Positions 11,729 through 24,674 of a DNA stretch of 64,000 nucleotides are shown one piece after another. The DNA is taken from NCBI GenBank assembly GCA_018873245.2, contig JAEMBT020000007.1, positions 8,001,129-8,065,128 of the forward strand. Reading direction: 5' to 3'. Both the position numbers and the translations under genes were made by a program. Positions within the stretch are counted from its first letter, which is position 1. The number at the start of each line of letters is the position of its first letter. The notes under the pieces were generated by a model that was not told the origin of the DNA, searched no databases, and worked only from the letters and a program-made list of their open reading frames with translations. The DNA comes from Archegozetes longisetosus (taxonomy: Eukaryota; Arthropoda; Arachnida; Sarcoptiformes; Trhypochthoniidae).

Positions 11729-12798
11729 TTCTCTCTCACTTCTTTTATGTTAATATTGAGCCCATGAGAGTTACTAAAACTTATTAGTTCTGCCAAAAGT
11801 CCCCGTGGAATTTGAATTATGGTGTGAAATACGTTTTTTCCATACTTCATTCATGAGTTGCAAGTATTCGGTAAGAAATTAGTTGATTCCCGTTTTTAAC
11901 TCAATCTTTCAGTCAACAGACTATGAGTAACTCTACTCTTTAGATATTCATTTCATATAAAATTCTGTTTTAGTGTTTTATAAATACTTCAGTCTCATTT
12001 GTTTTAAGTACTTTCAAATTGAATCTTAGTATTTGATAGTTTTAAGTTGAATAAAACAATTCTCAGATCCTATCGAAATACCATATAACTGAATAGTAGA
12101 ATTTTCTTAAGCATCATTTCTTAACACTAGTTCTAAAAAAGCTTTTCTGTAAACTAAACGCATAGTGAAAGTATTAAAAAGTAAAATTACATAAGTGCAA
12201 AAGTGGTTGAGCGACATAAATGCCAAATACGCAAAATACTGATATATGATTACTCGCAAAATGCTCAAATAGGTGATAATTTGCACTTCAGATCATAGCT
12301 TAGGTGAGCATTAAGTTTCCATAAACCAATATAATTACTTCCGACTTAGCAACTGATTACAAGTCTTAAAGTTCTTTTGAGATAACCAACTATAAATGAT
12401 TGGAAATTTATCAGAAAGGTCCCAATTAGCAAACGAGCACTTATACAAGTGTTTATCATATAAATATCTATCTCACGCAATGCACATTCAGAATGCATAT
12501 CCAGCTCCAACCATTATGTTAATAAAAAACACCAAAAGCAAATTATACCAATATTGATAAAATACCTCAACTCTTATATACCTTATAAATCATATGCTTC
12601 TTCAATACTAGATATAAAACTGCAGTTAACTAGCAGACAGAGTCAAGTATGTCAACTGAAGATAATGAAGGTGTCAAATTCTAATTCAATAACTTAAGTC
12701 CATAAGTCTTAACAGCTATTTGAATAACTCAACTCTATAAGTCTCAACAACTGTTTGACTTGACATAACCCTTTGTTTGTGTTTATTATTAGGCGATC

Positions 12799-13371
12799 AT
12801 GTATTCCTTTGATATGAGCTCAAACGCCAATATTGAAAATACTAATTCTGCTAACTTTCCCTCAAATTCCGATATTGTCTCCTTCTCGAGGAAAAGTCTT
12901 AACAAATCCAACGAAGAATGTAATGGTATGAATGGATTGCCGACTACGCCAGTTCCATATCTCGGGTCATCGCCAACTAATTTGCAAACGGTATCTCCCA
13001 TTCCATCGATATCCGACAGTGAAACACTAAACCATCAAACGAATCCACGCAGAACTCACCCCTACAGCAGAACCAGGAATACCTCCAATTCAGCTGCACT
13101 TCCAACTGATAGTTCATCGAATGCCAATGCTTCAACTCCGACCACTCATTTGACCAGAGAAGAACGTCGTCGCCGAAGAAGAGCTACGCAGAAGTATAGG
13201 TTAGCGCACGCGACACGTGAAAGAATCAGAGTAGAAGCATTCAATGTGGCCTTCGCTGAATTGAGGCATCTTTTACCAACACTACCACCTGACAAAAAAT
13301 TGTCTAAAATTGAAATTCTTCGTTTGGCCATTTGCTACATCGCTTATCTCAATCATGTTTTAGATGTCTAA
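12799..13371 (+). CDS. NHLH: bHLH transcription factor of the HEN1/NHLH (NSCL) family
   Basis: Single-exon ORF of 190 aa. Residues about 1-115 are serine/asparagine/threonine-rich and unstructured. The C-terminal ~70 residues are a bHLH domain: a basic region with a six-arginine stretch, then [14 protein letters not shown], helix 1 with [19 protein letters not shown], and helix 2 with [20 protein letters not shown]. The protein ends directly after the domain, as is typical of vertebrate NHLH1/2 and Drosophila HLH4C. Family members are neuronal differentiation factors that dimerise with E proteins and bind E-boxes. An in-frame stop lies just upstream of the ATG and overlaps an AG, so the start is either this ATG in the first exon or the beginning of a coding exon after a 5'UTR intron. 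There is little doubt about the family. Confidence 0.95.
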   Translation: MYSFDMSSNANIENTNSANFPSNSDIVSFSRKSLNKSNEECNGMNGLPTTPVPYLGSSPTNLQTVSPIPSISDSETLNHQTNPRRTHPYSRTRNTSNSAALPTDSSSNANASTPTTHLTREERRRRRRATQKYRLAHATRERIRVEAFNVAFAELRHLLPTLPPDKKLSKIEILRLAICYIAYLNHVLDV

Positions 13372-14113
13372 GTGTAAGATAATCATAACTTACGATCACT
13401 TACCACACACTTTGTAGTTATGCAAAACTGATTATTAAGATTTTTAGACAAGAATTACTTAAGATTTTTAGATGAGAATTACTTCGGAGAGATATTTTAG
13501 TTATCTATACAGTTGAAGAATAGAATAATGTTTGAAAGAGAGCCGACACCGAGATCGGTGTTACAACATGATTGTTGATTGCCTTCACTCGACCGGAATA
13601 CTATTGAAATAATTAAATTTACTTTTACCAAACTCTATGTTATACTAGTCCTAATATGAAATGCAGCACAACATAAGTTATCATAACTCACTTTTATGGG
13701 TTATGTGCATTTTGCCGCACTTCACTTCTTTGTATGTTTCAAGAGTGCACGTGTCGGCCTCAAGGCTAACTTATGCCTAATTCCAAAATACATCTTTATA
13801 TAATGTCATTTTTTCCCTCTTTCTCTAACACTTAACTCAATCTATTCTCTAGTCTTCAATAATTTAGTCTACTTTACCGATAGAAAATTCAAATGTTTAA
13901 TTGTCAGATTACAAAGTTGTACAACTGTATAATGTGTACGATATAGTCAACATAACATCTATAACAACATATTGTTTAGTAAAAGCAATTACTTCTTTCT
14001 CTACAACACAATTCAATGTTTTCCACAATTGATATGGTCTTAAGGATGCGCACCATTTCATTATAGCAAGTTTATGGAATAGAATCATTCCATCAAATAG
14101 AGATTGAAATAGG

Positions 14114-14115
<2 letters not shown>

Positions 14116-14149
<34 letters not shown>
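14116..14149. repeat. (GA)n microsatellite
   Basis: About 17 uninterrupted GA units. Confidence 0.95.
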
Positions 14150-14150
<1 letters not shown>

Positions 14151-14547
14151 ATTGGACTGTGGGCGACGTAATAGGGTAATCGAGTAAATTCAATTTGAGA
14201 AGCATTGAAGAGGTTGATCCAGGTTTTGGTTTGGCGCAGATGGGACCTCTCTCGAGACCTGTAATCGATAAAATAGCAGTAATGTCAAACTGCATCAGGG
14301 ATTTAATGGATTTAAAGGCAGCTTCGGCAATATATAAGCCCTGGCAAGTGGCGCATCCGTGTCAGGCTATCAATACGCAAAATAGCCTTAACGATGATTT
14401 TAAAGTATAGCTATCTCTAGTCCTACCATCACTACTATTGGTGTCATAAACAGTAAATCTCTCTTAGCTGGAACCATGGGATTGAGTGTTAGAGTTAGAA
14501 TTAGCATAATAATTTAATTTGCCAATTGAGACTACTGGTCGGGTGAG

Positions 14548-14634
14548 TGCTATACAGTGTGGTATCTGCTATACAGTGGTATCTACTGTACAGTGATGTC
14601 TACTATACAGTGATATCTACTATACAGTGGTATC
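14548..14634. repeat. Minisatellite, five units of 17-19 bp
   Basis: Units of the form TRCTATACAGTGRTATC (first unit 19 bp, then four of 17 bp), differing at a few positions. Confidence 0.85.
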
Positions 14635-15693
14635 TCAAATTGAAATAACATTAGAGATAGAGTTTTATAGGAGTGACGTTGAGGCATTACTTCCCTACTA
14701 CTGCTCGTTTATTTATCTTGCCTTCCAAATACTTGATATCCCTCTAATAACTTATATAAATGTTTGCCCATTTAATAATACTACCTCTATTTATTTTGCT
14801 TACACTTCCAACTTCTTGTTCTTTCTTATTATCTCTACAAGAACAATACCTCTCTTCCAATGATTATATTAAATGATTCAAATAAATTATTTATTATATC
14901 AATTACATAATCTCTATAAATTTGTTTGAAATTTCAATTGATTTAACATTACGATTTTCAGAACGACTACCATAAGTAGTTTGACAAACATTTGTAGTCA
15001 TTTCAAGTATTGTTGCAATCAAATCATGTAATATTCCTTTAGTTATTAAAGTTGTTTTCAAATCAGTTCAGCCAAACTATTTTCTTAAATTGTTATCTCA
15101 TTCAAACGATAACTTCTCTTCTATAACAGCAGCAACACTCCCAACAACAACATTTGCAGAAACAACAAATTATAAACCAAATCAAAAGAAACAAACCACA
15201 AACACAAATCACTATTAGAATTGGCAAGTCTATGAACATGTTTGAAAACGTTTGTAAAGTGATTATAAACTAATGCGTTGGAAAATCAAATTAGATTTGT
15301 CATTGACAAGGATGACAAGCATTTTTCGCTTACATCGTCATTATATTTCTGTCAATACTCCTCATAAGACTGATTTTTGAAGGGCAATCCATAATTTAGC
15401 TCTAATTTAAATCTAGACTCTATCTATTATTACCTAACACTTTATCTGTTTTTCTTTAGTTTGAGGGTTTGATCACACTTTTTCTAGTAGTTCTATCATT
15501 CAAAGGTAAGGTTAGGTTACTATTTCATTAAACAGATGGTTAGTTATTTCGAACTCACTTTAATGCAGTAAATGTCAGTTTGAGTCAACAAATATATTAA
15601 CAATACTTTAAATAGTTTGAATAGGAAACCAATAAATCTCTTTTTGTCTTAGACTTGTCACTTAAATTCTCACAGTATTCAATTAACTACCGT

Positions 15694-18600
15694 TCAATTC
15701 TTTAGAACTTCATTCACGTAATAGTCGTGATAATACATTAAGATAGCGAGAGGCTGACCAATAATTAGTGACAACCAAATAGCAATGTTAGCGGCGTGAC
15801 CTCTCAATGATTTTGAGACTATAATTGTAAAAGGAATTTGTGCCAACATAGCTATGAATGACCAGTATCTCAACATTTTCAGAGGAATCGAAACTACGTA
15901 TTCGTGGAAAAATGCTGAAAATAAGAATACTGCACACGAAGCTTGGAATCCAGTGTATCCACGATTAACGAGTGGCTTAAATAAGTGTCTCACACACCAT
16001 TTATGAACTGGAATATTCCAATTCCTCCAAAATCCATCTACACTTTCCGAATTCCTAGATATAACCAAATTTCAATCTGTTTAGGGTTTATACTAAGAAT
16101 AAGTTTACAGACAAACAATATTTTGATTGTGTCAACACAATTGTGTAAATGTAATTGTGTGTAACTGATTTTATAAGTTGATCAATATTAATCAACATAC
16201 TGGAAAAATCAAAAGTATCTACCTGTATGAGAACATCACCAGCCTATATAGAGCTCATTCCTTCGTCAGCCAATTCAATTTTATATAGAAGTCAACATTT
16301 GATTTAAAGTAAATCTTAAAAAGCAATCAAAATTTCGTTTATCACTTTATTAATCAACAAGTGCTAATATTCTTGCTAATATTCAAGTAAACTCGAATCA
16401 AGGTGAATTTCGTAAAAATGATTAATTGAGAATATCTGAAACCAAGTTTACAAGTGAGAGGTTTCATTGTATTCTCTTTATGCATAGATACTTTTGACTT
16501 TTTCAATAGAATAATTTATACTGTATTGAAGTTACATAAACCATAAACTGAAATAATTTAAAATTATAGATATTAACTAATTTTCCAAATCATAGAAACA
16601 GATTTGAGTTAAGGTAAGTTTGAAAATAAACATAACATACCACCAATCGTGATAAAAGTCTCGATCTCCGAACCTCAACAACTCTCCAAATACGTTCAAT
16701 AAAGATTGGAAGTAAGAATAAAAGAATAATAACCATATTATATGATTTGGAACCTAGCAGAAAATAAAGGCTTCAACCGATCAGTTTTGTGGGATGGGAG
16801 TAATGATTTGACAAGACATTATTATGTAATACCGCGAGCAATAATAATCTTTCAACTATTTTTGAGTATTCCATATCCTGAAACGGTTCCATTGAACTTT
16901 CTACGCCTGGTACAATCCATTGCTGTATTAATGCTACCATTATTTGTACCAGAATCAGCTGTAAATTAGTTCAACGTATTTACTACTCTTCAATTATTTG
17001 CTAAATATTTCTTACATATTCAGCCAATCTTTTGAGTAGAAAGCCTTTTCTGATTCTGTCAGTTCGTGGAAAATTAATTTGATAGCATAGGGTTGGAGCA
17101 AACATGAAATAATAGAGATCGATAACTCCAAGATTATTAGGATATACCACCAAATTCTCACTCTTTTGAGCTTTAATAAACTCTTCTTTAACTTTTGTTA
17201 ACTTTGTGATTGGTTTTCCATATCTTGTTTTAGTTCTACACCAATAATTGACAGAATGGTACGATATAAGCTTAAGCGTTACCACTGCATATAAACTACA
17301 GACCACTGATGATAGGATAAGATTGCATTGAAATAAGTTGTTCACAACTATTGGAAGTATGACAACTGCAACAATATTTCCTATAATCAATTGCTTTACT
17401 TTCTCTTCCGTAATGCTTCCATTTATAACAAGTCTTTCGGCAAGTAGAGAGAATAATATGAAAATATTTAGGACCAAAACTAATATGAATGTCGGTCGAT
17501 ATAATGGGTTTTCGAATAATATATTAACCCATTGAAAAGGATCTATCAATATTCCGTATTTGATAAGATTTCCGAGAGCTACTCTTGCATTCGACAAAAC
17601 CTTCAATAAAAATTCCAATACATTTCAATTATTCCATTCTACACTCAAAAACTTAATAATCCTTGACAACAACTAGAAGTCATGAGTTATCATTGCGCGC
17701 TCTCCATCGGAACATAATATATGGAATATTAAAAACTTATAGAATATTCATTATAGTGATGAAAACAAATTACATCAAATTTAGCAAAAATTGATCCTCA
17801 TAACAGCCAAGTTGAAATAACAACGGTCTTTTTCTTGTTGCTATCGAAGATTATTAAGTTTTCAATCACAAAGAAAGAAACTACAGAAACTACAGAAACT
17901 ACAGATACATTTTTAAAGCTTTAGAATATAAAGCATTCTGTTAGTCAAAGATTAGCTTTGGACTACTATCTCTAAGTTCTTACATTTTGCTATTTATGTT
18001 TTTATTTGGAATTACATAACAAGAATGACTATTGAAAAAATTGAAAGCAAACTTTGATTTTTAATAGACTTGTTCCTTTAGTTTATTAATCTTACAGAGT
18101 ATGATATAATATACAGATATATTCAAGTAAGTTACTAACCAAAGTTAAGTTCAAAAGTGCACAGCATGCAAAACAAGACACTTATTTGATTGTCACTAAC
18201 AAAGCAAAGATTTATAGTACTTATCAGTGGTTCGCTTCTCATTCAGTTAGAATTTTTATGGACTGATTTAGTTCATAAAAAGAATTTAATAAAAAAATAA
18301 TTGAAATTTACCAATAAGACAATTCCTAAGTTCAACAATCCTCGATAATTAGTATTCCCATTCGTTTGGCTTAGCAATGACTCTTTTTTGTCATGACATC
18401 TAATTAAAATTAGAAAATCAAATATTTTCATTTAAATTTACGTTTAATAATCTAGTTAGTTATTGATAAAGTACACAAGTCAAGTTCATTCAAGCACTTT
18501 ATTCTTAATGAAAACTTTCAGAAATAGGAATACTTAATTACTTCAGCTAGAAGATCATTATAATTATGATTTAATAGCTTCGAGCTCAATATAAAGCTTC

Positions 18601-19162
18601 TCAGCTGACCAAATGTTTTTATTCATAAGTTCTTTACAATCCAATCAATAATATTTCAAAACTGCTGGTAGTTGTATTTGTTTTTATTAAAACTCTTTGT
18701 AATCTTAATTTACATCCTACGAATAATTACTAACCATGACCTTAAGCTTTGAGTTGCGCTCACCTTCAAGCTCGATATTCGCCAAAGTGTGAGCAGGAGG
18801 TTCGAGCTTCAAACTCAAAACTATGAAGTACAAGCGCAGCCCAAATCATCAGAATTTTGAACTTATGTCAAGCTATGTTTAAAAGTAATTATACACTATA
18901 TAGTAAGTATTCGTAAGATATTTATAGATTGATCTAAATTAGGCACAAACATTAAGCACAAAAATAGCAATTAAACAAAATAAGAAAAAAATAAATAGGT
19001 TCTGCTCAAAATTATCAAATGATACTCTAATCACAATCATTTATCAACTCACGGATCATCGTGATAAATATTTTTTTCATCATTGTTCCCACTAGGACTT
19101 CCTGGTCTTCTGACTTCGCCAAATTTTCTCATTCTCAGAGAGTCACTTTCACTTTTACTCAT
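15694..19162 (-). CDS. DGAT1: Diacylglycerol O-acyltransferase 1 (DGAT1), complete
   Basis: Six exons: 19162-19053, 18399-18312, 17600-17016, 16958-16833, 16753-16641, 16054-15694; introns 2 and 4 are 711 and 79 bp. The model gives 460 aa, normal for DGAT1. It is an ER membrane MBOAT enzyme that makes triacylglycerol from diacylglycerol and acyl-CoA. Diagnostic stretches in order: [10 protein letters not shown]...TNYRGLLN (residues 38-58), [35 protein letters not shown] and the FPRTDRIRK basic motif, [19 protein letters not shown] (336-342), WNIPVHKWC, and SAFFHEY with the catalytic histidine at about 391. It ends [15 protein letters not shown]. Many hydrophobic spans are visible. The N-terminus ([19 protein letters not shown]) is a short cytosolic, basic tail. 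A MITE sits in intron 2, about 40 bp upstream of the exon 3 acceptor. Single-base junction phases all fit, which supports the model. Confidence 0.96.
17641..17866. mobile_element. MITE family A, copy 2, in DGAT1 intron 2
   Basis: The left end is ACACTCAAAAACTTAATAAT. The right end is TTGTTGCTATCGAAGATTAT then TAAGTTTTCAA, the inverse of the left terminus over about 30 bp. It lies close to the branch-point/acceptor side of the intron in the DGAT1 transcript. Confidence 0.8.
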
Positions 19163-20219
19163 CTTAAGTAATAGAGTTTTTTACACTTCTTAAACACTAA
19201 TAACACTCCATTGAAGTATATCTTTATTTGAAAACATTTAGGGTAACCTCGAAAGTATGATAGCTAGCATGATTAGTGCGCGATAGATAAAAACAGCCTT
19301 GATATGAATGCCACCACTAGAAAACAAATGCCAACTGATAAAAGTACATTATTCAATTTATGTAACTTCTTCTCTTACTTTACTACAACTCTTTCTTCTT
19401 TCAGTTCACTCTTATTAACTGGTTAAGGTTTAAAACTTCACTTTCAGATTGTAAGCTCAAATAGCTTATCTAATCCTCGATTTTTATACATATTTCGATC
19501 ACAGATTGAGCTCTAATCACATGCTTCTTCAAATACTCATAGGATTCCTGTGTTTAAGTTTCTTCATCGATATATCATTTTTAAATCAATTTTGAATTGA
19601 CCTAAGCCATAGATAAATGAAAATTTAATGACTTCTTAGTCCAGAGATAATCACATTTGAAGTGAATATTTTAAATCTATGCTCCAAAAATAGAGATGTC
19701 AAAGTTTAGATCAATAAAAATTATCCAATGTTTGGATTATCTACGAATGGAGCGTAAATGATTCAGAAAAGAAAATCTTATGTATTCCAAGTGTAAAACT
19801 TTTAGATATTTAAGTTAGAATTTCAAATTTAAGTCAACAAAACACACTCTCTTCAATATATTTTTAACTTTAACTTTTCGATGTTCAACTTGAGAGAATT
19901 CAAAGCAACACAATATAATTTAAGTAAAAAGATGAATTTAAATTGATTCTCAAAAGTAACCTTCATTATAATGTAGGTTTTTAGGAAAAAAGTAGTTAAT
20001 ATAAAAGTAATGAAAAAAATTAATTATTCAAATACTATACAATTAGATAGTTCACTCAACAAAACATTGATGTATAAATATGTGTAAATTGTTTAAATTT
20101 AATTTGAAACAAGCTTATTTTTACAACGAATTTCTTGATAACGGAGTTGAACAGTCAAGTCAATAATTAGAAAAATATAAGCTAATGAATGAATGATTGC
20201 TGGACTAAAACCAAACAAA
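19163..20219. other. DGAT1 promoter side / NIP7 3' flank
   Basis: About 1.06 kb between the DGAT1 start (19162, minus) and the NIP7 stop (20220, minus). No coding exon seen. It must contain the DGAT1 promoter and the NIP7 polyadenylation region, but no specific motif stands out. Confidence 0.5.
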
Positions 20220-20959
20220 CTATGTGAGAGTGTCTTCGTTTCTCAAATACTCTCCAATATCTGACTGATGGAACATAATAATAGTCATCGGATCTGCATT
20301 TCGACAATCTAATGCAGACTTTGCGGTCACACCAAAACCGAGTGGCAGATCATTCATCGAATAGACAATAACTCCTTGATATTGAGGCGTTCCTTCTGTT
20401 ATGCGACCTAAACCTGACTTTAAGACATGATTTCCATATAAAAACTGCTGTTCAGCATTAGGTTTGAGCCATATTTTGTGCTATTGATGGAATGGAATGA
20501 AAATTAAGTTAAATTAAGTTAAAGGTACTAATCAAATCAGACTGAGTATTGATAGAGACCTTGGCATATGGGGCTAAGAAGTCGAGAGCAGTTATATGTA
20601 AGCGAAACTTTTTGGTTTTCGTGAACTTTCCGAAACATGTTCCAAATGATACTAAATTATCTCTTGATATACTGGACGCCAATTTTATCATATTTTCGCT
20701 GCAATAATACACGCGATCCGAATGAAGACGAAAACAGTACACGCCATCAGGCCTTGAAATCAATAGACGGACATTATCTCCAATACTATTTGATCATCAA
20801 ATACATCGTTTGAAGAATAAAAACAAAATAAGTAAATGAACAGAAATTAGAGTAATATTAATGTTGTGGTAAATAAACCAAATAAAAACTTATGAATGCT
20901 TACTATTTGGTCAATTTCTCAAATACTAGTTTTGTTTCTTCATCAGTGAGTGGACGCAT
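20220..20959 (-). CDS. NIP7: 60S ribosome subunit biogenesis protein NIP7
   Basis: Three exons: 20959-20904, 20785-20560, 20480-20220. Junctions restore a TAT codon between exons 1 and 2 and are phase 0 between 2 and 3 (donor GTCTCT, acceptor CAATAG). The product is 180 aa, exactly the usual NIP7 length. The start [23 protein letters not shown] is near-invariant in the family. [18 protein letters not shown] and [25 protein letters not shown] follow, and the C-terminal part ([23 protein letters not shown]...) is the PUA RNA-binding domain. NIP7 acts in the nucleolus in 27S pre-rRNA processing and 60S assembly. It is divergently arranged with VAP. Confidence 0.97.
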
Positions 20960-21225
20960 GTTTTAGAGATTGAAATTAAAATAAGAAGTTATAATAAAAT
21001 AATTAAAAGGCAAGGAATTAGATGGAAAGAAAACTAATCGTCTTAAAGTAAAACATGTGCTAGAGTAAGACAGAAGTCATGCGCAGTTATGCGCGTTATT
21101 ATTGAGTAAATTCCAGGCAAAGCTTTTCATAGTATTATTCGGCAACGGATTTTTGGTGATGTTGTACTAGTTGTCAGTTGAATTGATTTTAATATAATAT
21201 AATTAGTAGTGTGATAACCATCAAA
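20960..21225. promoter_or_regulatory. Shared 266 bp NIP7/VAP bidirectional promoter region
   Basis: The ATGs of NIP7 (minus) and VAP (plus) are 266 bp apart, head-to-head. Two GC-rich half-sites, ATGCGCAGTTATGCGCG at 21079-21095, stand out in otherwise AT-rich DNA and resemble NRF-1 half-sites (TGCGCA). Regulatory function is inferred from position only. Confidence 0.55.
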
Positions 21226-23752
21226 ATGTCTAAACCTGATCAAATCCTAATTCTTGAACCTAAAAGTGAACTGCACTTCAAAGGTTGGTTGGCAATGTAG
21301 ATATAAATGAGTAAATAAATGGATAAAATGTTTTGGTTGCGACTAGTGTATAGGTAGTGATAGTTTTTGCCAGTTTTTTGTTGATCAGACTCAGTGTTTT
21401 TGGGTATAAAATGTCAACAAATACCAACATATTAATTGTATTCTATTTGACGCTATAATTAAGAGCCATGTTTACGTATTTCCATAATTAACCATTCATT
21501 TTACTCATCTTCAGGACCATTCACTGATGTGGTGACATCTTATCTAAAACTAACTAATCCATCGGAGCGAAGAGTTTGTTTCAAAGTGAAGACAACGGCA
21601 CCGAAACGGTATTGCGTTCGACCCAATAATGGATTAATTGAACCATCGGGCCACACTACCATTGCAGTTATGTTACAACCCGTCGATTTAGACAATTTGA
21701 ATGATAAAAATAAACACAAGTTTATGGTTCAGACTGTCTTCGCACCTGACGGAGAGGTCAATCAAGAGACTCTTGTAAGCCATCGCTTCATTATTTTCAT
21801 TCACACACATCACTCAGTCCAGACTTGACTTAATTTCGATGAACGTTTCATTGAATCTGAATGAAGACTTGATCTAATTTGAGTCAAGACTCGACTGAAT
21901 GTGAATGAATGGTTGAATGATTTTACGTCTTGTATTGTCTAGTGGAAAGAAGTAAATCCCGATTCCATCATGGATTCAAAGTTGAAATGTGTATTTGATA
22001 TGCCGGGCCTTGAATCGATGAGATCGAATTCGGGCATTACTGCAGTAACTGGTACTCCGACCACGACAACACATGCGAATCAAGGGGTAATCTATTCTGA
22101 AATAACTCTTTACAGCTCTATTCGTGGCTTCTTTGCTGATCTTTTGCTTAAATATATGTTTGGATAATATGACTTTAATTCTGATTCGGGTTGTATTCTT
22201 TGATAAGATATCTTTGATTATAGTTTGAGTTTGAAAAACGAACTAATTCTAACATAAGGAATGCTTTTGTTAATTGCTATTAATTTTCCCTCGTCTGTCA
22301 CGTCTAGTGATTGTATGGTTTTGTTTGTTTATACACATAAATATTACCCTTTCCTCTAAAGCAGAGTAGAAATGATGATATAGTGACCAATCAAAAGTAC
22401 GCTATCGGTGAAGAGAGTTCTTATTCTCAATTCGAAATACAGGATTCTTCTAACAATGTCAGTGCGAATGTTTCGCCACAAGCTGTACCGGTCGTAATCA
22501 AATCTACTTCGACTAAGGTGAGACATAACCCCCTTTCTAATCGTCAATACAGTAAAAGATGTCCTATAACTAGAATTATTTCCCAAAAACATCTTCACTT
22601 TTCATCCATTTAAACCTCGTTTTCTTGTTCTGTCCTTAAATGTCTCACTTATAGCTCTCTCACTCTTTGATTAATTATTTGAAAGTAAACATTAAGTTAA
22701 AACTGAGTTAAGGCACACATTGAGTTGTTTTCAGAGTGAAGTTAATTAGGTGTAATTCGGCAAATCGATCACGGGATCTCTAAGTTAATATTGCTGACAA
22801 TGACCTAAATTTTGACTTTATTTACATCTGAATATGATGTTTTCAAATTATATAAACTTTACTTTTGCAAACACCTGCAGTAAAAATCGATGAAAACAAT
22901 GTCATCGTATAAGGCTTAAATTGAATTTTCCTCTATTATATACCGAATATGAAGAGCTCTCACAAATATATTTTCAATCGTAAAACTTGTCATCAATTGG
23001 TTGCTACAACTGTACAATTACGACAACCCTTATATTGACCGCTATTTATTTAGAACCGTTTTATTAGTATAGATAACCAAATGATTGCATTTTTTCTTAT
23101 GTTACACTGCATGCAACTAATAATAGTCAATTTTAGCGTCTTTTTATTCGAGAATTATTCACAATTTAACTATTGACAAACCGATTTAAATATTTGCTTT
23201 TGTCAATCGAAATCTACGACAATGTTGTGACTGAAATTTAGGCTCAGGTTTTGGATTATTTTGCGCTGACAAAGCCGAAAGTATAGATAGTTATGGACAA
23301 CTTTTACTGTATATAACTTTTTATTGCACTTTATATTGGACATCAATTTTGAAGGCATGTTATTTCCAGTAAATGAAATTTAACGGCAAATAATTTTGCT
23401 CATGTTTATAATATCTTGCATTAAATCTAGTCTTAACACAATCTCCTATTTCAAGGTATCAAATGCTGGAGTAACAAACGAAGATATAAGGAAATTAGCG
23501 GATGAAAACAAACGTTTGAGAGAAGAATTGGCTGCAGTTCGGTCGGAGAATTTGCAATTACAAGAAGACGGTTTGAAGCATAGGATTCGTAGTGGAATCG
23601 GACCGTCGATTTCAGATGAGAGGACAATGAGACCGGAGACATCTTCGAAAGGGGGTGCAAATCAACTGGGATTATCGTTAAATCCACAATTAGTTGGTAT
23701 CGCTTTTATTCTCCTTATTGCCGGAATACTGATAGGAAAAGTCTTATTTTGA
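21226..23752 (+). CDS. VAPB: VAMP-associated protein (VAP-A/B, Vap33)
   Basis: Five exons: 21226-21283, 21515-21774, 21943-22086, 22365-22517, 23456-23752, giving 303 aa. VAP is a tail-anchored ER receptor that binds FFAT motifs of lipid-transfer proteins at membrane contact sites. The MSP domain covers about residues 6-125: [23 protein letters not shown], the basic FFAT-binding face [15 protein letters not shown], and [11 protein letters not shown]. The second part of the domain follows in exon 3 ([11 protein letters not shown]). Exon 4 is a serine/glutamine-rich linker. Exon 5 encodes a coiled coil ([26 protein letters not shown], about 212-240) and the C-terminal membrane anchor (about 282-303, ending GKVLF). 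The small family, domain order and phases all fit. Confidence 0.96.
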
Positions 23753-24350
23753 ACTTATAAAACTAGACATTCAGTACGTATTTTATCTTCAGTATAAAAA
23801 TTAATAAATTCTAATTCTTTTAAAATAAACCGATATTTAAGAAATGAGAAAATTAAAGATTTAATTGAATAATCAAACGTCTGGCTTGAGTTAACGTTAT
23901 TGAAATGTTCGTATATTTTAATTTTAGGATTTACTTCAAGTTGAATTTAATGCTAACAAAAATGTATAAATTCATATAATTTTACACTCATTGTATTGGC
24001 ACCCTTTCTATTCCATATATTATTAAAATTCTTTAGTTAACTCTAAGGTCTAAATAAATACTTAATCATTACTTGTAAATAATATTAAGTCTTCTTTTAT
24101 TCCTATAGTCAGTTAAGTTAGTTTTTCTTTCAATTTGCCTTAGAATCTATCAAAACCTTTAAACTTTAGCGCCTAAGTGTTGACTCTTAAGAAATTTGTA
24201 GAATTATTTGTTCATTTGTTTCCTCTTGAAAATATATTCTTTTGAACCTCATGCAATTCAAGAACATATTAATTTGTGAAATATGCTTTTAGTTTAGCAT
24301 TTTATTCGTTGAAGCATGTATGCATGTAGGTGTCCACATTAGCCAATACT
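23753..24350. other. VAP 3' flank
   Basis: AT-rich; contains AATAAA-like words soon after the VAP stop (for example AATAAATTC near 23803). No gene seen. Confidence 0.5.
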
Positions 24351-24573
24351 TACACTCAAAAACTTAATCGATACAACCCGAAGTGATGCCTTTTCATTCA
24401 GATGCATTCCATCAGATCATAATATTGAAGATATTTAAAAACCTAATTAGTATCCAATATAGTGATGAAAGTAAATTGCAAGTGAGATTTAACGACAAAC
24501 TATTGCGTATCATAAGAATGTTGATATAGCAGCGGCCTTGTTTCTATCAAGGATTATTAAGTTCTCAAACTGT
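24351..24573. mobile_element. MITE family A, copy 3
   Basis: Begins TACACTCAAAAACTTAATC and ends ATCAAGGATTATTAAGTTCT. Internal blocks (CATCAGATCATAATATT, GTATCCAATATAGTGATGAA) match copies 1 and 2. Confidence 0.75.
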
Positions 24574-24674
24574 ACAAACAATTGATAAAATGTCGATAAA
24601 ATACAATTTTATTCTAAACTTGAATGAAATGAGAGCCAATTCTAAATAATAGAGGAACTAACGCATAATTGAAT

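Larger units (their letters stand above)
9558..12798. other. Intergenic, probable regulatory DNA upstream of the bHLH gene
   Basis: No coding exon recognised in 3.2 kb. It contains a perfect short palindrome (9637-9679), a small tandem repeat (11158-11240) and a CT microsatellite (11697-11725). An AG acceptor-like sequence just before the bHLH start (TTATTATTAG at about 12783-12792) would allow a non-coding 5' exon somewhere in this interval. Confidence 0.5.
13372..15693. other. Intergenic, no gene seen
   Basis: Contains the bHLH 3' flank, a GA microsatellite (14116-14149) and a 17 bp minisatellite (14548-14634). Open frames at 13909-14295 (minus) and 14195-14410 (plus) show no domain, and the former is largely produced by the microsatellite. 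Confidence 0.5.

Noticed and set aside
11659..11850. Minus-strand ORF with ERERER repeat
   Set aside because: Produced by the CT microsatellite; no domain.
13909..14295. Minus-strand 128-codon ORF
   Set aside because: Its core is the GA/CT microsatellite and the rest has no recognisable feature or splice context.
14195..14410. Plus-strand 71-codon ORF
   Set aside because: Coding-like composition is slight; no domain, no supported splice partners.
18740..18850. Possible inverted repeat in DGAT1 intron 1
   Set aside because: Only short complementary blocks; too imperfect to support.
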